In this document: positions 36,996-47,084 of the stretch, one piece after another
Numbering within the stretch: the stretch's first letter is position 1
Layout: the number at the start of each line of letters is the position of its first letter
From: Roseiarcus sp963783175
GTDB lineage: Bacteria > Pseudomonadota > Alphaproteobacteria > Rhizobiales > Beijerinckiaceae
DNA: 64,000 bases
Assembly: GCA_963783175.1 (NCBI GenBank)
Contig: CAWANG010000037.1
Span: forward strand, 372,001 to 436,000
Direction of reading: 5' to 3'
Position numbers and translations under genes: made by a program
The notes under the pieces: model-generated
What the model was told of the DNA's origin: nothing
Seen by the model: the letters and a program-made list of their open reading frames with translations, nothing else
Databases searched by the model: none

Positions 36996-39531
36996 ATGAT
37001 TATCGGCACGATCGAGGTCACGCTGCTCTCCAAGGCCGGCGGCCTCTTGACCAAACGCCTTCACCTTACGCCCAGCGGCGCGCTCGCAAACAATTCGTCG
37101 CAATGCCGCATGTCGCGCGGCCGTGTAGAGCGCGTTCGTCTCGCCGACTGGCGCGAATTCGCGCGGATGATCGAGGCGACCAAGCCTCACGTCGCCTATG
37201 CGCTGGGCCGTATGGTCGCCGGCCTTCCCGATACTGCGCAGCTGGTGCTCAAGAGCGATCCGCAGGCTGGCCAGCCCGGCTTCGTTTCCCGGACGCAATC
37301 GAATTTCATCTATGAACCGGGCAAGCCCGCCTTCGTCCTGGTCGTTCAACGCCGAGAAGGCGGCCGCGCTCGCCGCGGCGGGAATGCCGAAGGAGCGCGC
37401 GATTGCGACCGCGGAGGCGTGGGGCAATGGGGTATTGAGGCCGGGCGCCGTGCTCGAATTCGCTGATTCGGTGATCGGGACAAAGACCGTCGCCGACGTG
37501 CTCGCCGACCCCGACCGGTTCATTGGCGAGAACCTGGCCGATCCGATCGAGGGCCCCGAGTACGGTGCGGCCACGGCGACGGTCATACGGCGCTACGTCG
37601 ACGGCTCGCTCGAGATCAAATCGTTCGCCCATGGCGGCGCTTATTACGCGCTCCGGCATGACGCGGCGTCGGTCGAGGCCGCCATCCTGGCCGTGCCGGC
37701 GACGGAGGCGGCGCAGATTCTGGCGAGCCTGATCACACAGGCCGACCTCGGCATCGACGAAAAGAAGCGGCTCGCCAAGCTCGCCGGCGAGCGGGCGAAG
37801 ATTGGCGTCCGCGCGGCCGAGAAGATGATGGCTGAGGCGATCGCCGCGCTCGGGAAAGCGGCGGCCGAGGAGCGGCGCAAACGCAATGCCGCGGCAAGCG
37901 CGAAGGCGCGCCTGCCGGTCCCGCCGGTCGACGCCGAGGCGGCGACGATCATGAGCCAGTGGGATGAGATCCTGGCGAACGTCGCCGGCCCAACGCCGCC
38001 GATGCGCGATGTTGAGGGCTGGCCCGCGACCGTCGAAGAGCGCTCGATCGCCGCGCTGCACGAATTGGCGAGGGGCAACGCTAACGCCGACGACGACGGC
38101 GACGAAAAGACCCGCCTGCCGGCGCCGAAAAACCCGCTCCTGACCAAGCACAACCTACAGAGCATTGAAATCGAGCTGTTCGACTATCTGACCTTCATCC
38201 TCGAGACCAAGCAGGGCGAACGCGCCGTCGCGCCCCCGGGGCGATTCCTCGCGCACTGGCTCCGGTACAAGCGGTCGCGGCTGCCGATCCTACGCGCCGT
38301 CGTCACGGCGGCGCTTGCTCTCCCCGACGGGCAGGGCCTCCTGGCCGGCGAGGGCCTCGACCGCGACCGTGACGTCTTCTTCCGCATCGACCCGGAGGTA
38401 ATGAAATACATCCCGCAGCCCGCGGACTGCACGCCGGCGGCGGCGGCCGAAGCATATAAATTCCTGATTGACGAATGGCTCGCCGACGTCGGAGCCGACG
38501 CCGAGGGGAAGGCGGTGCTGGTCGCCCTTGCGCTTACGATCATCGAGCGCGTGCTCTTGCCCGAAAGGCCGGTCTTCTACATCACGGCCGGGCTGCGCGG
38601 CACCGGCAAGACGACGGCGCTGCATATGGTGTCGCTCGCTGTACTCGGCGTCAAAGCCTCGGCCATGGCGTGGACGAACGACGCCGAGGAGCGAAAGAAG
38701 GCGCTCTTCTCGGTCTTGCGCGAGGCCGCGCCGTTCCTGGTCTGGGACAATATCCTCCGCGGCACCGTGATCGGTTGCCCGCATATCGAGCGCGCCTGCA
38801 CGGCGGAGACCTACAAGGACCGCATGCTCGGCGTGAGCGAGAGCCCGACCGCGCCGGCATTCACCATCCAGGCCTTCACCGGCAACAATATCCGGCCGAA
38901 GAGCGACTCGGCGTCGCGGTCGCTCATCTGCCGCCTGGGCGCCGATCGACCCGACCCCGAGAACCGGGCCTTCGCTCACGATGATCCCGTGACATGGACG
39001 CTCGATCACCGCGGCCGGATTCTGAACGCGCTCTACACCATTATGCTCGGCAACCCGACATGCGAGGGCGCGGGACAGACGCGATTCAAGACGTGGTGGA
39101 AGCTCGTTGGCTCGGCGGTCGAGAACGCCGCCTTCGAGGCGACCGGCGCGGCCCTCTCGTTCAAAGACATGCTCGAGCGGATTGAGGTCGAGGACGAGGA
39201 CGCCATCTCGCGCGCCGGCATCCTCAGGACGCTCGCCTCGGTCTGGGCGAAGGGCGCCTCGTTCACCACCGCCGACGTCGCCGAGCGCCTGCGCAAGATC
39301 GCAGACGCCCTGAGAACCGGCGGCGAAGAAGCGCCCGACATGGCGGAGCTGAGACGCTTCTGCACCGCAGCGAGGGCGGCGTCTCCGACGTCCAAGTCGA
39401 TCAACCGCGCGCTTAAATCCATTGAGGCGGCCCCGACAGCCGTCGATGACTCGCTCATGACCATGAAAGCGGTGGTGAACAGCAAGACCCACGTGGTCAG
39501 CTTCGCCATCACCGTCACGGCGCGCACGTGA
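36996..39531 (+). CDS. Phage-type primase/helicase-like protein, frameshifted and probably internally deleted
   Basis: The N-terminal ~115 residues (SQCRMSRGRVERVRL ... SNFIYEPGKPAFVLV) match the opening of large phage/ICE replication proteins. At about 37345 the frame shifts and the sequence resumes at AEKAAALAAAGMPKERA, then TVADVLADPDRF and LADPIEGPEYG. An ATPase domain follows with Walker A GLRGTGKTT and an acidic FLVWDN block, ending at 39531. From memory of the family, 150-200 residues of primase core lie between the two parts, so a deletion seems to accompany the frameshift. Helicase function is plausible, primase activity unlikely. Confidence 0.65.
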
Positions 39532-39737
39532 CCCTGACCCCCCAGAAGCTGCGCGCGGTCGTAAACCTCCTGGCCGATCCGCTCCAGGCGGCCGCGGCGG
39601 CGAACATTCTCGCCACCGAGGCTGCGCAGCGCAAATTGCTGGTCGCCGATCTCGTTGCCGAGGCGATGAGCCCCGAACGCCGCCTTCGAGGCGACCGGCG
39701 CGGCCCTCTCGTTCAAAGACATGCTCGAGCGGATTGA
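39528..39737 (+). pseudogene. Truncated duplicate of the small island gene at 40080
   Basis: Begins at GTG 39528, overlapping the helicase stop. It is identical to the first ~49 codons of the gene at 40080, then crosses the duplication junction into out-of-frame helicase DNA and stops at 39737. It is a by-product of the tandem duplication. Confidence 0.8.
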
Positions 39738-40083
39738 GGTCGAGGACGAGGACGCCATCTCGCGCGCCGGCATCCTCAGGACGCTCGCCTCGGTCTGGGC
39801 GAAGGGCGCCTCGTTCACCACCGCCGACGTCGCCGAGCGCCTGCGCAAGATCGCAGACGCCCTGAGAACCGGCGGCGAAGAAGCGCCCGACATGGCGGAG
39901 CTGAGACGCTTCTGCACCGCAGCGAGGGCGGCGTCTCCGACGTCCAAGTCGATCAACCGCGCGCTTAAATCCATTGAGGCGGCCCCGACAGCCGTCGATG
40001 ACTCGCTCATGACCATGAAAGCGGTGGTGAACAGCAAGACCCACGTGGTCAGCTTCGCCATCACCGTCACGGCGCGCACGTGA
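39675..40083 (+). pseudogene. Duplicated 3' fragment of the helicase-like gene
   Basis: A second copy of the C-terminal ~136 codons of the helicase-like protein (from NAAFEATGAALSFKDM to TVTART), without the ATPase domain. The first internal ATG is at 39721. It is unlikely to make a useful product. Confidence 0.8.
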
Positions 40084-40487
40084 CCCTGACCCCCCAGAAG
40101 CTGCGCGCGGTCGTAAACCTCCTGGCCGATCCGCTCCAGGCGGCCGCGGCGGCGAACATTCTCGCCACCGAGGCTGCGCAGCGCAAATTGCTGGTCGCCG
40201 ATCTCGTTGCCGAGGCGATGAGCCCCGCACCGGCCGCGCCGTCATGGCGGAACGTCGCGACGGTCGACGAGGGCGGGCCATACGTCAGGCGCATCGACGC
40301 CGACCACGTCGGCCTGGTCTCGGAGATCAAGTACTCGACCGAAAAAGCCTGGCTCGTCGAGACGCCGAATGGCGGCGAAACCTGGTTGCCGAAAAGCCAA
40401 TGCCAGGAACACGGCGAGGATGCGCTCGGGCGAGCAATCCTTGTCGTGCCGAAATGGCTCGCCCGCCGGGCCGGGATTGCGCCGTGA
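40080..40487 (+). CDS. Small island protein, complete copy
   Basis: 135 residues, GTG start overlapping the duplicated helicase stop, as in the ancestral order. The N-terminal helix pair (LTPQKLRAVVNLLADPLQAAAAANILATEAAQRK) is followed by a mixed domain with YVRRIDADHVGLVSEIKYSTEKAWLVE and TWLPKSQCQ. The second half resembles small beta-rich phage proteins; no function recognised. Confidence 0.6.
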   Translation: MTLTPQKLRAVVNLLADPLQAAAAANILATEAAQRKLLVADLVAEAMSPAPAAPSWRNVATVDEGGPYVRRIDADHVGLVSEIKYSTEKAWLVETPNGGETWLPKSQCQEHGEDALGRAILVVPKWLARRAGIAP

Positions 40488-40648
40488 GCGACGGCGCCGC
40501 GACCGATACCTCAGTGCGCGCGGCTTTTCCCGACGCGTGCCTGACATGGGCGGCGCGCCAGCGCGGATCCAGGACAATGGCGCTACCAACGGGCCGGTGG
40601 CGAAGAACAAGCCGCACCTGCGGCCTGCAGGGGCCGGCGCCCGCCTGA
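40484..40648 (+). CDS. Short frame after the island operon, doubtful
   Basis: A 54-codon frame with a GTG start overlapping the preceding stop (VSDGAATDTSVRAAFPDACLTW). The overlap suggests it once continued the operon, but it becomes Arg-rich nonsense after about 35 codons. A longer out-of-frame stretch to 40797 may be its displaced end. Low confidence. Confidence 0.3.
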   Translation: MSDGAATDTSVRAAFPDACLTWAARQRGSRTMALPTGRWRRTSRTCGLQGPAPA

Positions 40649-40689
40649 TCGAACTGTGGGAGCGGTCATCCAGCCTTGCGGACGTGCAG

Positions 40690-40893
40690 ATTGGCGAAGG
40701 ATCGACACTTTTGCAGGTCTTTACCTCGTCGCCGCCGGGCAAAAAATTCAATTTCGCGCCGATATGCCCCCCAAATAATGCCCAAAAAAACGAATGACTC
40801 AGGCGCGTGAACTGAGCTTTCTAACCCGAATTCCAAATTTTGGCCCAGCGCCAACGCGGTAAAGACGTGCAGATGTGTCGATCCTTCGCCAAT
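40690..40893. repeat. Imperfect ~35-bp inverted repeat at the island's right side
   Basis: TTGGCGAAGGATCGACAC...GTCTTTACC at 40690-40724 recurs on the opposite strand at 40858-40893 with a few mismatches. It encloses about 130 bp of lower-GC DNA. The two arms could be ends of a degraded mobile element or a large hairpin. Confidence 0.6.
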
Positions 40894-41254
40894 CGCCCCA
40901 AGACCACCTGCGGACGACGTCCACTCAACGTCCGCTCGACATCCACGTTCGGAATATTGCCCAATAACCGCAAAGTCGCGAGCGGGAGCGTCAAAACGCC
41001 AACGCCAGCTCAGGTGTCCTCGTTTTCCCCGTCGCCAGCTCTGCGTCGGTCCTTCCGCCGCGCACTGAGGTTTCGGCTGATCAGACCAGCGGACTACGCA
41101 TCCGTAATGCTGCGAGATAATCCATCATATTATCAGCAAATACAATGCGCTACCTGCACGGCGGTGTTGCATGTCGCGCTCATGTCGCCTAGACTTGCAG
41201 CTGCCAGGGTCGTGGGGAAGGCGGGCCTGGATTCCGGAGCGAAGCGCAACGCGC

Positions 41255-42241
41255 TTAAGAGAAGCGGATTTGAACGTCTTTTCCAAGCTCGGCAATCAAG
41301 ACTTGGAAGGGCGTCTTGAAGCCGAGGCATTTACGGGGGGTGAGGTTCGTCGTGAGGACGATCTCCTGGATTTCCTGGTCGGATGTCCGGTCGATATCCA
41401 GGTGGCGCGGCAGCCATCGACGTAAACGTCCATTGGCGTTTTCGATGCCGCCTTTTTGCCATGAGGCATAAGCGTCGCAGAACCAGGTCGTCATGTCGCG
41501 CATGGTCCGGAGCAGGCCGTGCTGGGCGAAGGCGGTGTCGTTGTCGAAAGTGATGGATCTTCGCAGATTAGGATCGATGCGGCCGAAGACCGCGAGCATC
41601 GCTGAGATGGTTTCTGCGGCGGTTTTCCCTGTGAGCCGCGCGGCGAGCGTCACCCGTGACTTACGCTCGTGCAAGACGAGCACAGGCCGGGTGCATTTGC
41701 AGATGATGAGGTCGCCCTCCCAATGACCGGCCTCGCCGCGGCTTTCAATGGTCTTTGGACGATCATGGATCGACGCTCGATCCTTGATGGTGTCGCGCGA
41801 GGGTCTGGCGCGCCGCGGGCGACGGCGTTTATGGCGACGCGTCAGATAACGCCACAAGGCCTCGGCCTTCTGTGCGGTCCGATAGATGAAGGCGTAGATT
41901 GTCTCGCAGCCGATGGCCCGCAGCCGCGGTTCGTTCCCGGATTTCAACCAGCCGGAGATCTGCTCGGGCGTCCATCCCTCAGCGAGCCGATCCCCCACGA
42001 ACAGACGTAAAGCGGCCTCTCGTTCGAGGATCGCTTCACGCGCCCTGCGCAATTGATAGGCTCCGGCGGCGTGAAGCGGCGAATATCCGCCCGAGGGGAG
42101 TGCGTTCCGCTGGAGCTCCCTGGAGATGGTGGCTTTCGCCCGACCGAGCGCCCGGGCAATGGCCCCCATCGACCGCCCCGCGGCCCGCAAAACGCCGATC
42201 TGGTCTCTTTCGTCCTCTGACAGATGCGAATAGGATCGCAT
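41255..42241 (-). CDS. IS30-family transposase
   Basis: About 328 residues from ATG 42241 (MRSYSHLSEDERDQI). The N-terminal helix-turn-helix typical of IS30 (SMGAIARALGRAKATISRELQRN) is followed by an integrase-like DDE catalytic domain (GHWEGDLIICK, TFDNDTAFAQH, WQKGGIENANGRLRRWLP). It appears intact. Ends could not be fixed: GGTGTTGCA words near 41163 and 42295 stand in the same, not the inverted, orientation. Confidence 0.9.
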   Translation of the reverse strand: MRSYSHLSEDERDQIGVLRAAGRSMGAIARALGRAKATISRELQRNALPSGGYSPLHAAGAYQLRRAREAILEREAALRLFVGDRLAEGWTPEQISGWLKSGNEPRLRAIGCETIYAFIYRTAQKAEALWRYLTRRHKRRRPRRARPSRDTIKDRASIHDRPKTIESRGEAGHWEGDLIICKCTRPVLVLHERKSRVTLAARLTGKTAAETISAMLAVFGRIDPNLRRSITFDNDTAFAQHGLLRTMRDMTTWFCDAYASWQKGGIENANGRLRRWLPRHLDIDRTSDQEIQEIVLTTNLTPRKCLGFKTPFQVLIAELGKDVQIRFS

Positions 42242-42575
42242 GGCAACACTCCTTAAGGTCCTGAACAACCTTGCCGATACCAAATCGGCGGGGGGTGTTG
42301 CACTTCGCGTCAGAACTCAGGCGGAACATGCTCGAAAGCTCGGCCGATATCGCGCTCAAGTCCGGCTCCCTGGGTTCGAAGCCGCCGCGTAAGCAGTGCC
42401 GCGCGCGGCCGTTGACCAGGGCTGTCAATGAGCACTGAATCGGGACCCTGGATTTGCACCGAATAGGAACCCCTTTGAGGTTTCGCTCACGACGGTAGCG
42501 CGCGCCCCGGCGGAGCTGGTTCGGGTTGCGCAGCCGGGGCGGGCGCGGTGGCGAAAAGCGCGGATGGTTTGAAGG

Positions 42576-43304
42576 TCAGGCGCGGTTCTTGAAGCGCCAG
42601 CTTTCGTTGCCGGTCTCAACGATGTCGCAGTGGTGAGTGAGGCGATCGAGCAACGCGGTCGTCATCTTCGGATCGCCGAACACGCTCGGCCATTCGCCGA
42701 AGGCGAGGTTGGTCGTGACGATGATCGAGGTGCGCTCGTAGAGACGGCTGATCAGATGGAACAGCAATTGGCCGCCGACCTGGGCGAAGGGGAGATAGCC
42801 GAGTTCGTCGAGGATGACGAAGTCGAGGCGCGTGAGATAATCGGCAAGGCGTCCCTGGCGGCCGGCGCGGGCTTGAGCCTCGAGCTGATTGACGAGATCG
42901 ACGGTGGTGAAGAAGCGCCCCCGTGATCCGGCGCGGATGCAGCTTCGCGCGATGGCGATGGCGAGATGCGTCTTGCCCGTTCCGGTTCCACCGACCAGGA
43001 CGACGTTGCGCTGCTGGGCGATGAAGCCGCCGGCGGCGAGGTCGCGCACGAGAGCTTCGTTGATCGGCGTGTTCTTAAACCCGAAGTCGTCGACGTCCTT
43101 GGCCAGTGGCAGTTTGGCGACGGTGAGCTGGTATTTGATCGAACGCGCCTGCTTCTCCGAGATCTCGGCTTTCAGGAGATCGCCGACGAAGCGCTGCGGC
43201 TCATGCTTTCGCTTGATCGCCGTGGCGAGCGTCTCGTCGTAGGCGCTCCTCATCCCGTAGAGCTTGAGGCCGCTCATCATATCGAGGACTTCGGTTCGTT
43301 CCAT
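42576..43304 (-). CDS. istB: IS21 helper ATPase IstB
   Basis: A 242-residue AAA+ ATPase that loads IstA onto target DNA. Walker A is GGTGTGKTHLA, Walker B region FVILDELGYLPF, and the IstB ending CDIVETGNESWRFKNR is complete. It lies 3 bp after the istA stop. Confidence 0.95.
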   Translation of the reverse strand: MERTEVLDMMSGLKLYGMRSAYDETLATAIKRKHEPQRFVGDLLKAEISEKQARSIKYQLTVAKLPLAKDVDDFGFKNTPINEALVRDLAAGGFIAQQRNVVLVGGTGTGKTHLAIAIARSCIRAGSRGRFFTTVDLVNQLEAQARAGRQGRLADYLTRLDFVILDELGYLPFAQVGGQLLFHLISRLYERTSIIVTTNLAFGEWPSVFGDPKMTTALLDRLTHHCDIVETGNESWRFKNRA

Positions 43305-43307
43305 GGG

Positions 43308-44804
43308 TTACGCGCTCCTGAGTTGATCGTAGCGGGCGCAGTCGGCCGTTGGCGCATGGAGCAGATGCAGCGAGGCTGGAGTTTGGATCGGCTCCAACGG
43401 CCCTGGGTCGCGCTGGCGCGCCAGAATGTTGAGGACGACGTCGGCGGAATGGACGCCCTCGGCGAGCGCCTGAACGCAAGCCGCCTCAACCGCAGGCAAT
43501 CCGTCGGTGAGCACCGCGGCGAGGATTTTGACCATCTGCCGGTCGCCGTCGTGGGAGCCGGAGAGCTTGCGCCGCACCCGATCGAGCGCCGCTGGCAGAA
43601 CCCAGTCCCTGAACGGCGCCCCGTTGCGCAGAGCGCCGGGCTTGCGCGCCAGAACCGGCACGTAATGCCAGGGATCGTAGATCGTCTCGCCTCGGCCGTA
43701 GCAGCGCCGGTGCTCGGCTACCATGCGCCCGTCCTGGCGGATGACGATCCGATCGGCGTAGGCGTGGATGTCGACAGGGCGGCCGACAGCGCTCGCGTTG
43801 ACCGAGTACTTGTTGTTGTCGAACCGGACCAAGCAGGTCTTCGACACCGAGGCCGGCAGCGCGTGGAACCCATCGAAACGGCCGCGATACGGAATGAGCT
43901 TCGGCCGCTCCTCCTCGAAGACTTCCCAGATCGTCTGATCGGGCCGCTCGGGATGGGCGTGTGCTTTCGCCCAGGAAAGGCACTTGTCGAAGAGCCAGGC
44001 GTTCAGTTCGTCGTAACTCTTGAATCTCAGCCGCGGCGTGAAGAAGCGTTCGCGCACCAGGCCGACCTGGTTCTCGACCTGGCCCTTCTCCCAGCCCGAC
44101 GCCGGGGTGCAGGCGACGGGCTCGACGAGATGATGCGAACACATCTGGAGGAAGCGGCGATTGTATTGGCGATCCTTGCCGACGAAGACCGTCTCAACCG
44201 CTGTCTTCATGTTATCGTAGACGCCGCGCGAACACGCGCCTTTGAAGAACGCGAAGGCGCGTTCGTGCGCGTCGAACACCATCTCCTGCGTTTCGCGCGG
44301 ATAGGCGCGCACGAGCATCATGCGGCTGTGGCAGAGGCGGACATGCGCGACCTTCACGGTCGTCGTCACACCGTCCATGACGATGATCTCGTGGCTCCAG
44401 TCGAACTGGTAGACCTCGCCCGGCGCGAACATCAGCGGCACATAGGCGTCCGCCATCGCACTCGCGCGCTTCTCTCGCCAGGCGATTGCGTAGCGCCGAA
44501 CGGCGGCATAGCTGCCTTCGTAACCAAGGTCGCGCAGGTCCTCGTATATCCGGATGAGCGTCAGCCGTTCTCGGGTCGCCTTGCTCTCGTTTTCCTCAAG
44601 CAGAGCTTCAAGCCGCTCTCGCCACGGACCAATCCGGGGCTGCGGCTGCCGCGACCGTTCGTAATGGAACTCGGTCGCGTTCGAGCGGATGACCTTCCGC
44701 ACCACTTTGCGCGAGATCCGCAGCTCGCGGCAGATCTCCTTGATCGGCTTCCCAAGCGTGAAATAGGCCCGGCGTATCTTGGCGATCGTCTCCACAACCA
44801 GCAT
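43308..44804 (-). CDS. istA: IS21 transposase IstA
   Basis: About 498 residues from the usual start MLVVETIAKIRRAYF at 44804; an in-frame ATG at 44855 is less likely. It has an N-terminal helix-turn-helix (KPIKEICRELRISRKVVRKVI), a DDE integrase core (YQFDWSHEIIVMDG; VYDNMKTAVE; KGQVENQVGLVRERF) and a C-terminal beta domain. Intact. Confidence 0.95.
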   Translation of the reverse strand: MLVVETIAKIRRAYFTLGKPIKEICRELRISRKVVRKVIRSNATEFHYERSRQPQPRIGPWRERLEALLEENESKATRERLTLIRIYEDLRDLGYEGSYAAVRRYAIAWREKRASAMADAYVPLMFAPGEVYQFDWSHEIIVMDGVTTTVKVAHVRLCHSRMMLVRAYPRETQEMVFDAHERAFAFFKGACSRGVYDNMKTAVETVFVGKDRQYNRRFLQMCSHHLVEPVACTPASGWEKGQVENQVGLVRERFFTPRLRFKSYDELNAWLFDKCLSWAKAHAHPERPDQTIWEVFEEERPKLIPYRGRFDGFHALPASVSKTCLVRFDNNKYSVNASAVGRPVDIHAYADRIVIRQDGRMVAEHRRCYGRGETIYDPWHYVPVLARKPGALRNGAPFRDWVLPAALDRVRRKLSGSHDGDRQMVKILAAVLTDGLPAVEAACVQALAEGVHSADVVLNILARQRDPGPLEPIQTPASLHLLHAPTADCARYDQLRSA

Positions 44805-45008
44805 TCCAATCCAGGCCTCCCAGATCTCGGAAGGCCAGTGTGGACCCGACGCCACGGGGTCCCGATTGGATGAAAATCAGCCCCGTAGCGGGGTCCCTAT
44901 TCCATGAAAAAAGACACCAGGAGCCACTGACGAAACAAGTTCTCAATCTTCGGATAAGGAGAGGATACGATTGTTTCAGATCGCCGTGACCATGGCGCAG
45001 CCGCAGGT

Positions 45009-45495
45009 TCACTTGGGCTTCCATTCCTCCGCCAACCGCTTCGCCTCGGCGATCTGCGCGGGCGTCATTTTGGCCGCGACTTCTTTGCGAAGTTTCACCG
45101 CCATGGAGAGCGATAGTGCGCGCGAGACGGCGAGGTTGAGCCACATGCGGGCCATCACGGGGTCTCTGGGCACCCCGTAGCCGTGTTCATACATCAGGCC
45201 AAGGTGAGCCTGCGCCAAGGCGTTCCCATGGTCTGCCGCCTTGCGATACCATTGGGCTGCCTGCGCAGCATTCTGCGCTACGCCATGGCCGCCCCAGAAA
45301 TATATGGATGCGAGCCGATTCTGCGCCGGGGCGTTTCCGCCATCGGCCAACGGACGCAAGGAGCCGAATTGCATTAGCGTAGTCGTGTTTAAGGTATGCA
45401 CCTTCGCCGTCCTGGAGCTGCCCGGCCGCTGCAAAAGCGAACGTACCGACCGCGAGAAGTCCACCTGCGAAAATCGTTCTAGTGTTCCGCTTCAT
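45009..45495 (-). CDS. Sel1-repeat exported protein, frameshifted near 45365
   Basis: Begins at 45495 with a signal peptide (MKRNTRTIFAGGLLAVGTFAFAAA). The frame slips after AIRL, and the Sel1-like TPR units (LASIYFWGGHGVAQNAAQAAQWYRKAAD, then LGLMYEHGYGVPRDPVMARMWLNLA) continue in another frame to 45009. Such repeats act as protein-interaction scaffolds. It lies between an IS21 copy and a frameshifted DUF2252 gene, so real decay is as likely as a sequence error. Confidence 0.75.
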
Positions 45496-45576
45496 CAGGC
45501 GCCGACAGCGCAGCCGGCAAATGCAAAGCCAATCCAGCCAGACCGTATGAAGTACGATGTTCGCCCGGATTCCATC

Positions 45577-46990
45577 TCAATCCTCCGAAGCGACCGGGAT
45601 TCGGCCCTCTCGGATCCCTTTGACGAAGCCGCGATAGTCGCGAAGGTTCTGGTCGGCGTATTCAACCGCGAACTCGCACACCGCGTCGTCGAACGTCGTA
45701 TTGGAGCCCATGTAGCCGGCAATCTTCGCCGGGTCGCCGGATCGCGCATGGGCCCGCGCAAGCGCCCAGGCGCAGAGTTTGCCAAATTCCTTCAAAGTCG
45801 TGAGATCCCAGTCTTCCAAAATCGCTGAGATCTTCGCATCCCGAAGTTGGCGGAAGTAGTAGTCGCGGCCAATCACTCCGCGCGTCCAGCCGAGGAAAAT
45901 ATCACTCGCCGCCTGCATGAGACGCTGGCCCGCCACCACCCGCTCGCCGTGGTTCTCGTGCAGGGACTTGCCGGCATAAGGCTCGAGTACGGACCTCCGA
46001 GCTTCTTTGACCTGGAGGAAAATTGGATCGTCATCGGCCGCCATGAACAGCCCGAGCGCGCAATAGGTCCCGACGCTGCCCACGCCGACGACCTTAATCG
46101 CGAGGTCGAACAGCTGAAACCGGTCGAACAGCGCGCGAATATGCTCGGGCAACGACTTCCGATACCCTTCGAGCGCCTCGGCATACCCCGTTCTCATCCC
46201 CGGAGCCTGCTTGTCTGTGGGGTGGAAGATCAGCGGCGGCTCATCCTTGATCCTCGGCGCCGAGCCGAAATGCTGGACCAGTTTCGGGAACAGGCTTTCG
46301 GGCAAGCTTTTCCGGCGCGCCTGCTCGAACTCTTTGCCTCACACGCTCCACCTCCGCTGCGGACGGAAGAACCTTGAGAACGCGGTCGAGATCGATGCGG
46401 TCGTACCAGACATCCAGTGCGCGCATCGAGGCATAATCGGTCATTCGTTCACGGTAAGTGCACACAGCATCCGTCGCCGCCTTCGCCGCGTCGCTGTCGA
46501 GGAGGTCAAGATGGCGGGCGGCGATGACGATGCTGGCCGCGAGTCGCTTTACATCCCACTCCCAAGGAGCCGGCAGGGTTTCGTCGAAATCGTTGATGTC
46601 GAAGAAAATGTTGCGCTCAGGCGTGGCGAAGCCGCCGAAATTCATAAGGTGAGCATCGCCGCAGGCCTGCACGCGAAGTCCGGAGGCCGGGGTCGACGCC
46701 AGATCGGCCGCCATGACCGCGGCCGCGCCGCGATAGAAGGCGAAAGGCGATTGGGACATGCGACCGAAGCGAATCGGGATCAGCTCCGAGATTCGGCCCT
46801 CGTTGGACTCGTGCAGAAGCTCGATCGGATCGCGCCGATCCTTGGCCGGCTTCCAGCCGCCGTGCGCGGCGCGCGGCGTCGCGTCGCGCAGCGCCTTGCC
46901 CGCGGCGCGCCGCTCGTCGGCCGACATATACGCGCCGAGGGCGCCGGAGGCGTCTCTCGTCGGATCGCGTTTCGCGTTCGTCTTGCGCAT
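45577..46990 (-). CDS. DUF2252 protein, frameshifted near 46310
   Basis: Kinase-like-fold family DUF2252, length after repair about 470 residues. The N-terminal half has RFGRMSQSPFAFYRGAAAVMAADL and CGDAHLMNFGGFATPERNIFFDINDFDET, the family's catalytic-type blocks. The C-terminal half, in another frame, has VVGVGSVGTYCALGLF, GERVVAGQRLMQAASDIFLGW and YYFRQLRDAK. One indel separates them. The biological role of DUF2252 is not established. The adjacent IS630 begins 98 bp before its start. Confidence 0.8.
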
Positions 46991-47084
46991 GCCAACGCTT
47001 CCCAGCTGACCATGAGTATTCCAGCACGACCCGCTAGACTACCCCAAGCACAAGGCAAATTCGAGCCTATTGAGTTCGGCACGT

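Larger units (their letters stand above)
39123..40226. repeat. Perfect 552-bp tandem duplication
   Basis: Bases 39123-39674 are repeated at 39675-40226 without a visible difference. The unit holds the last ~136 codons of the helicase-like gene and the first ~49 codons of the next gene. Because 552 is a multiple of three, frames are kept. No repeat longer than one base lies at the junction. Confidence 0.95.
42423..44932 (-). mobile_element. IS21-family insertion sequence, apparently complete
   Basis: Carries istA and istB on the minus strand. Left end TGTCAATGAGC at 42423 and the right end read inward (CGTCAGTGGCTCC from 44932) form IS21-type termini. Both ends carry subterminal copies of AATCGGGACCC and GAATAGG(G)AACCC/GACCCC, the multiple transposase sites usual in this family. 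Confidence 0.85.

Noticed and set aside
40840..41319. 159-codon plus-strand frame before the IS30 gene
   Set aside because: Low-complexity Arg/Ser composition; it overlaps the transposase end and contains one arm of an inverted repeat, not a domain.
41160..42310. GGTGTTGCA words as inverted ends of the IS30 element
   Set aside because: Both copies read the same way on the plus strand, so they cannot be the terminal inverted repeats.
42966..44873. 635-codon plus-strand frame over the IS21 element
   Set aside because: Antisense of istA/istB, which carry complete catalytic motifs.
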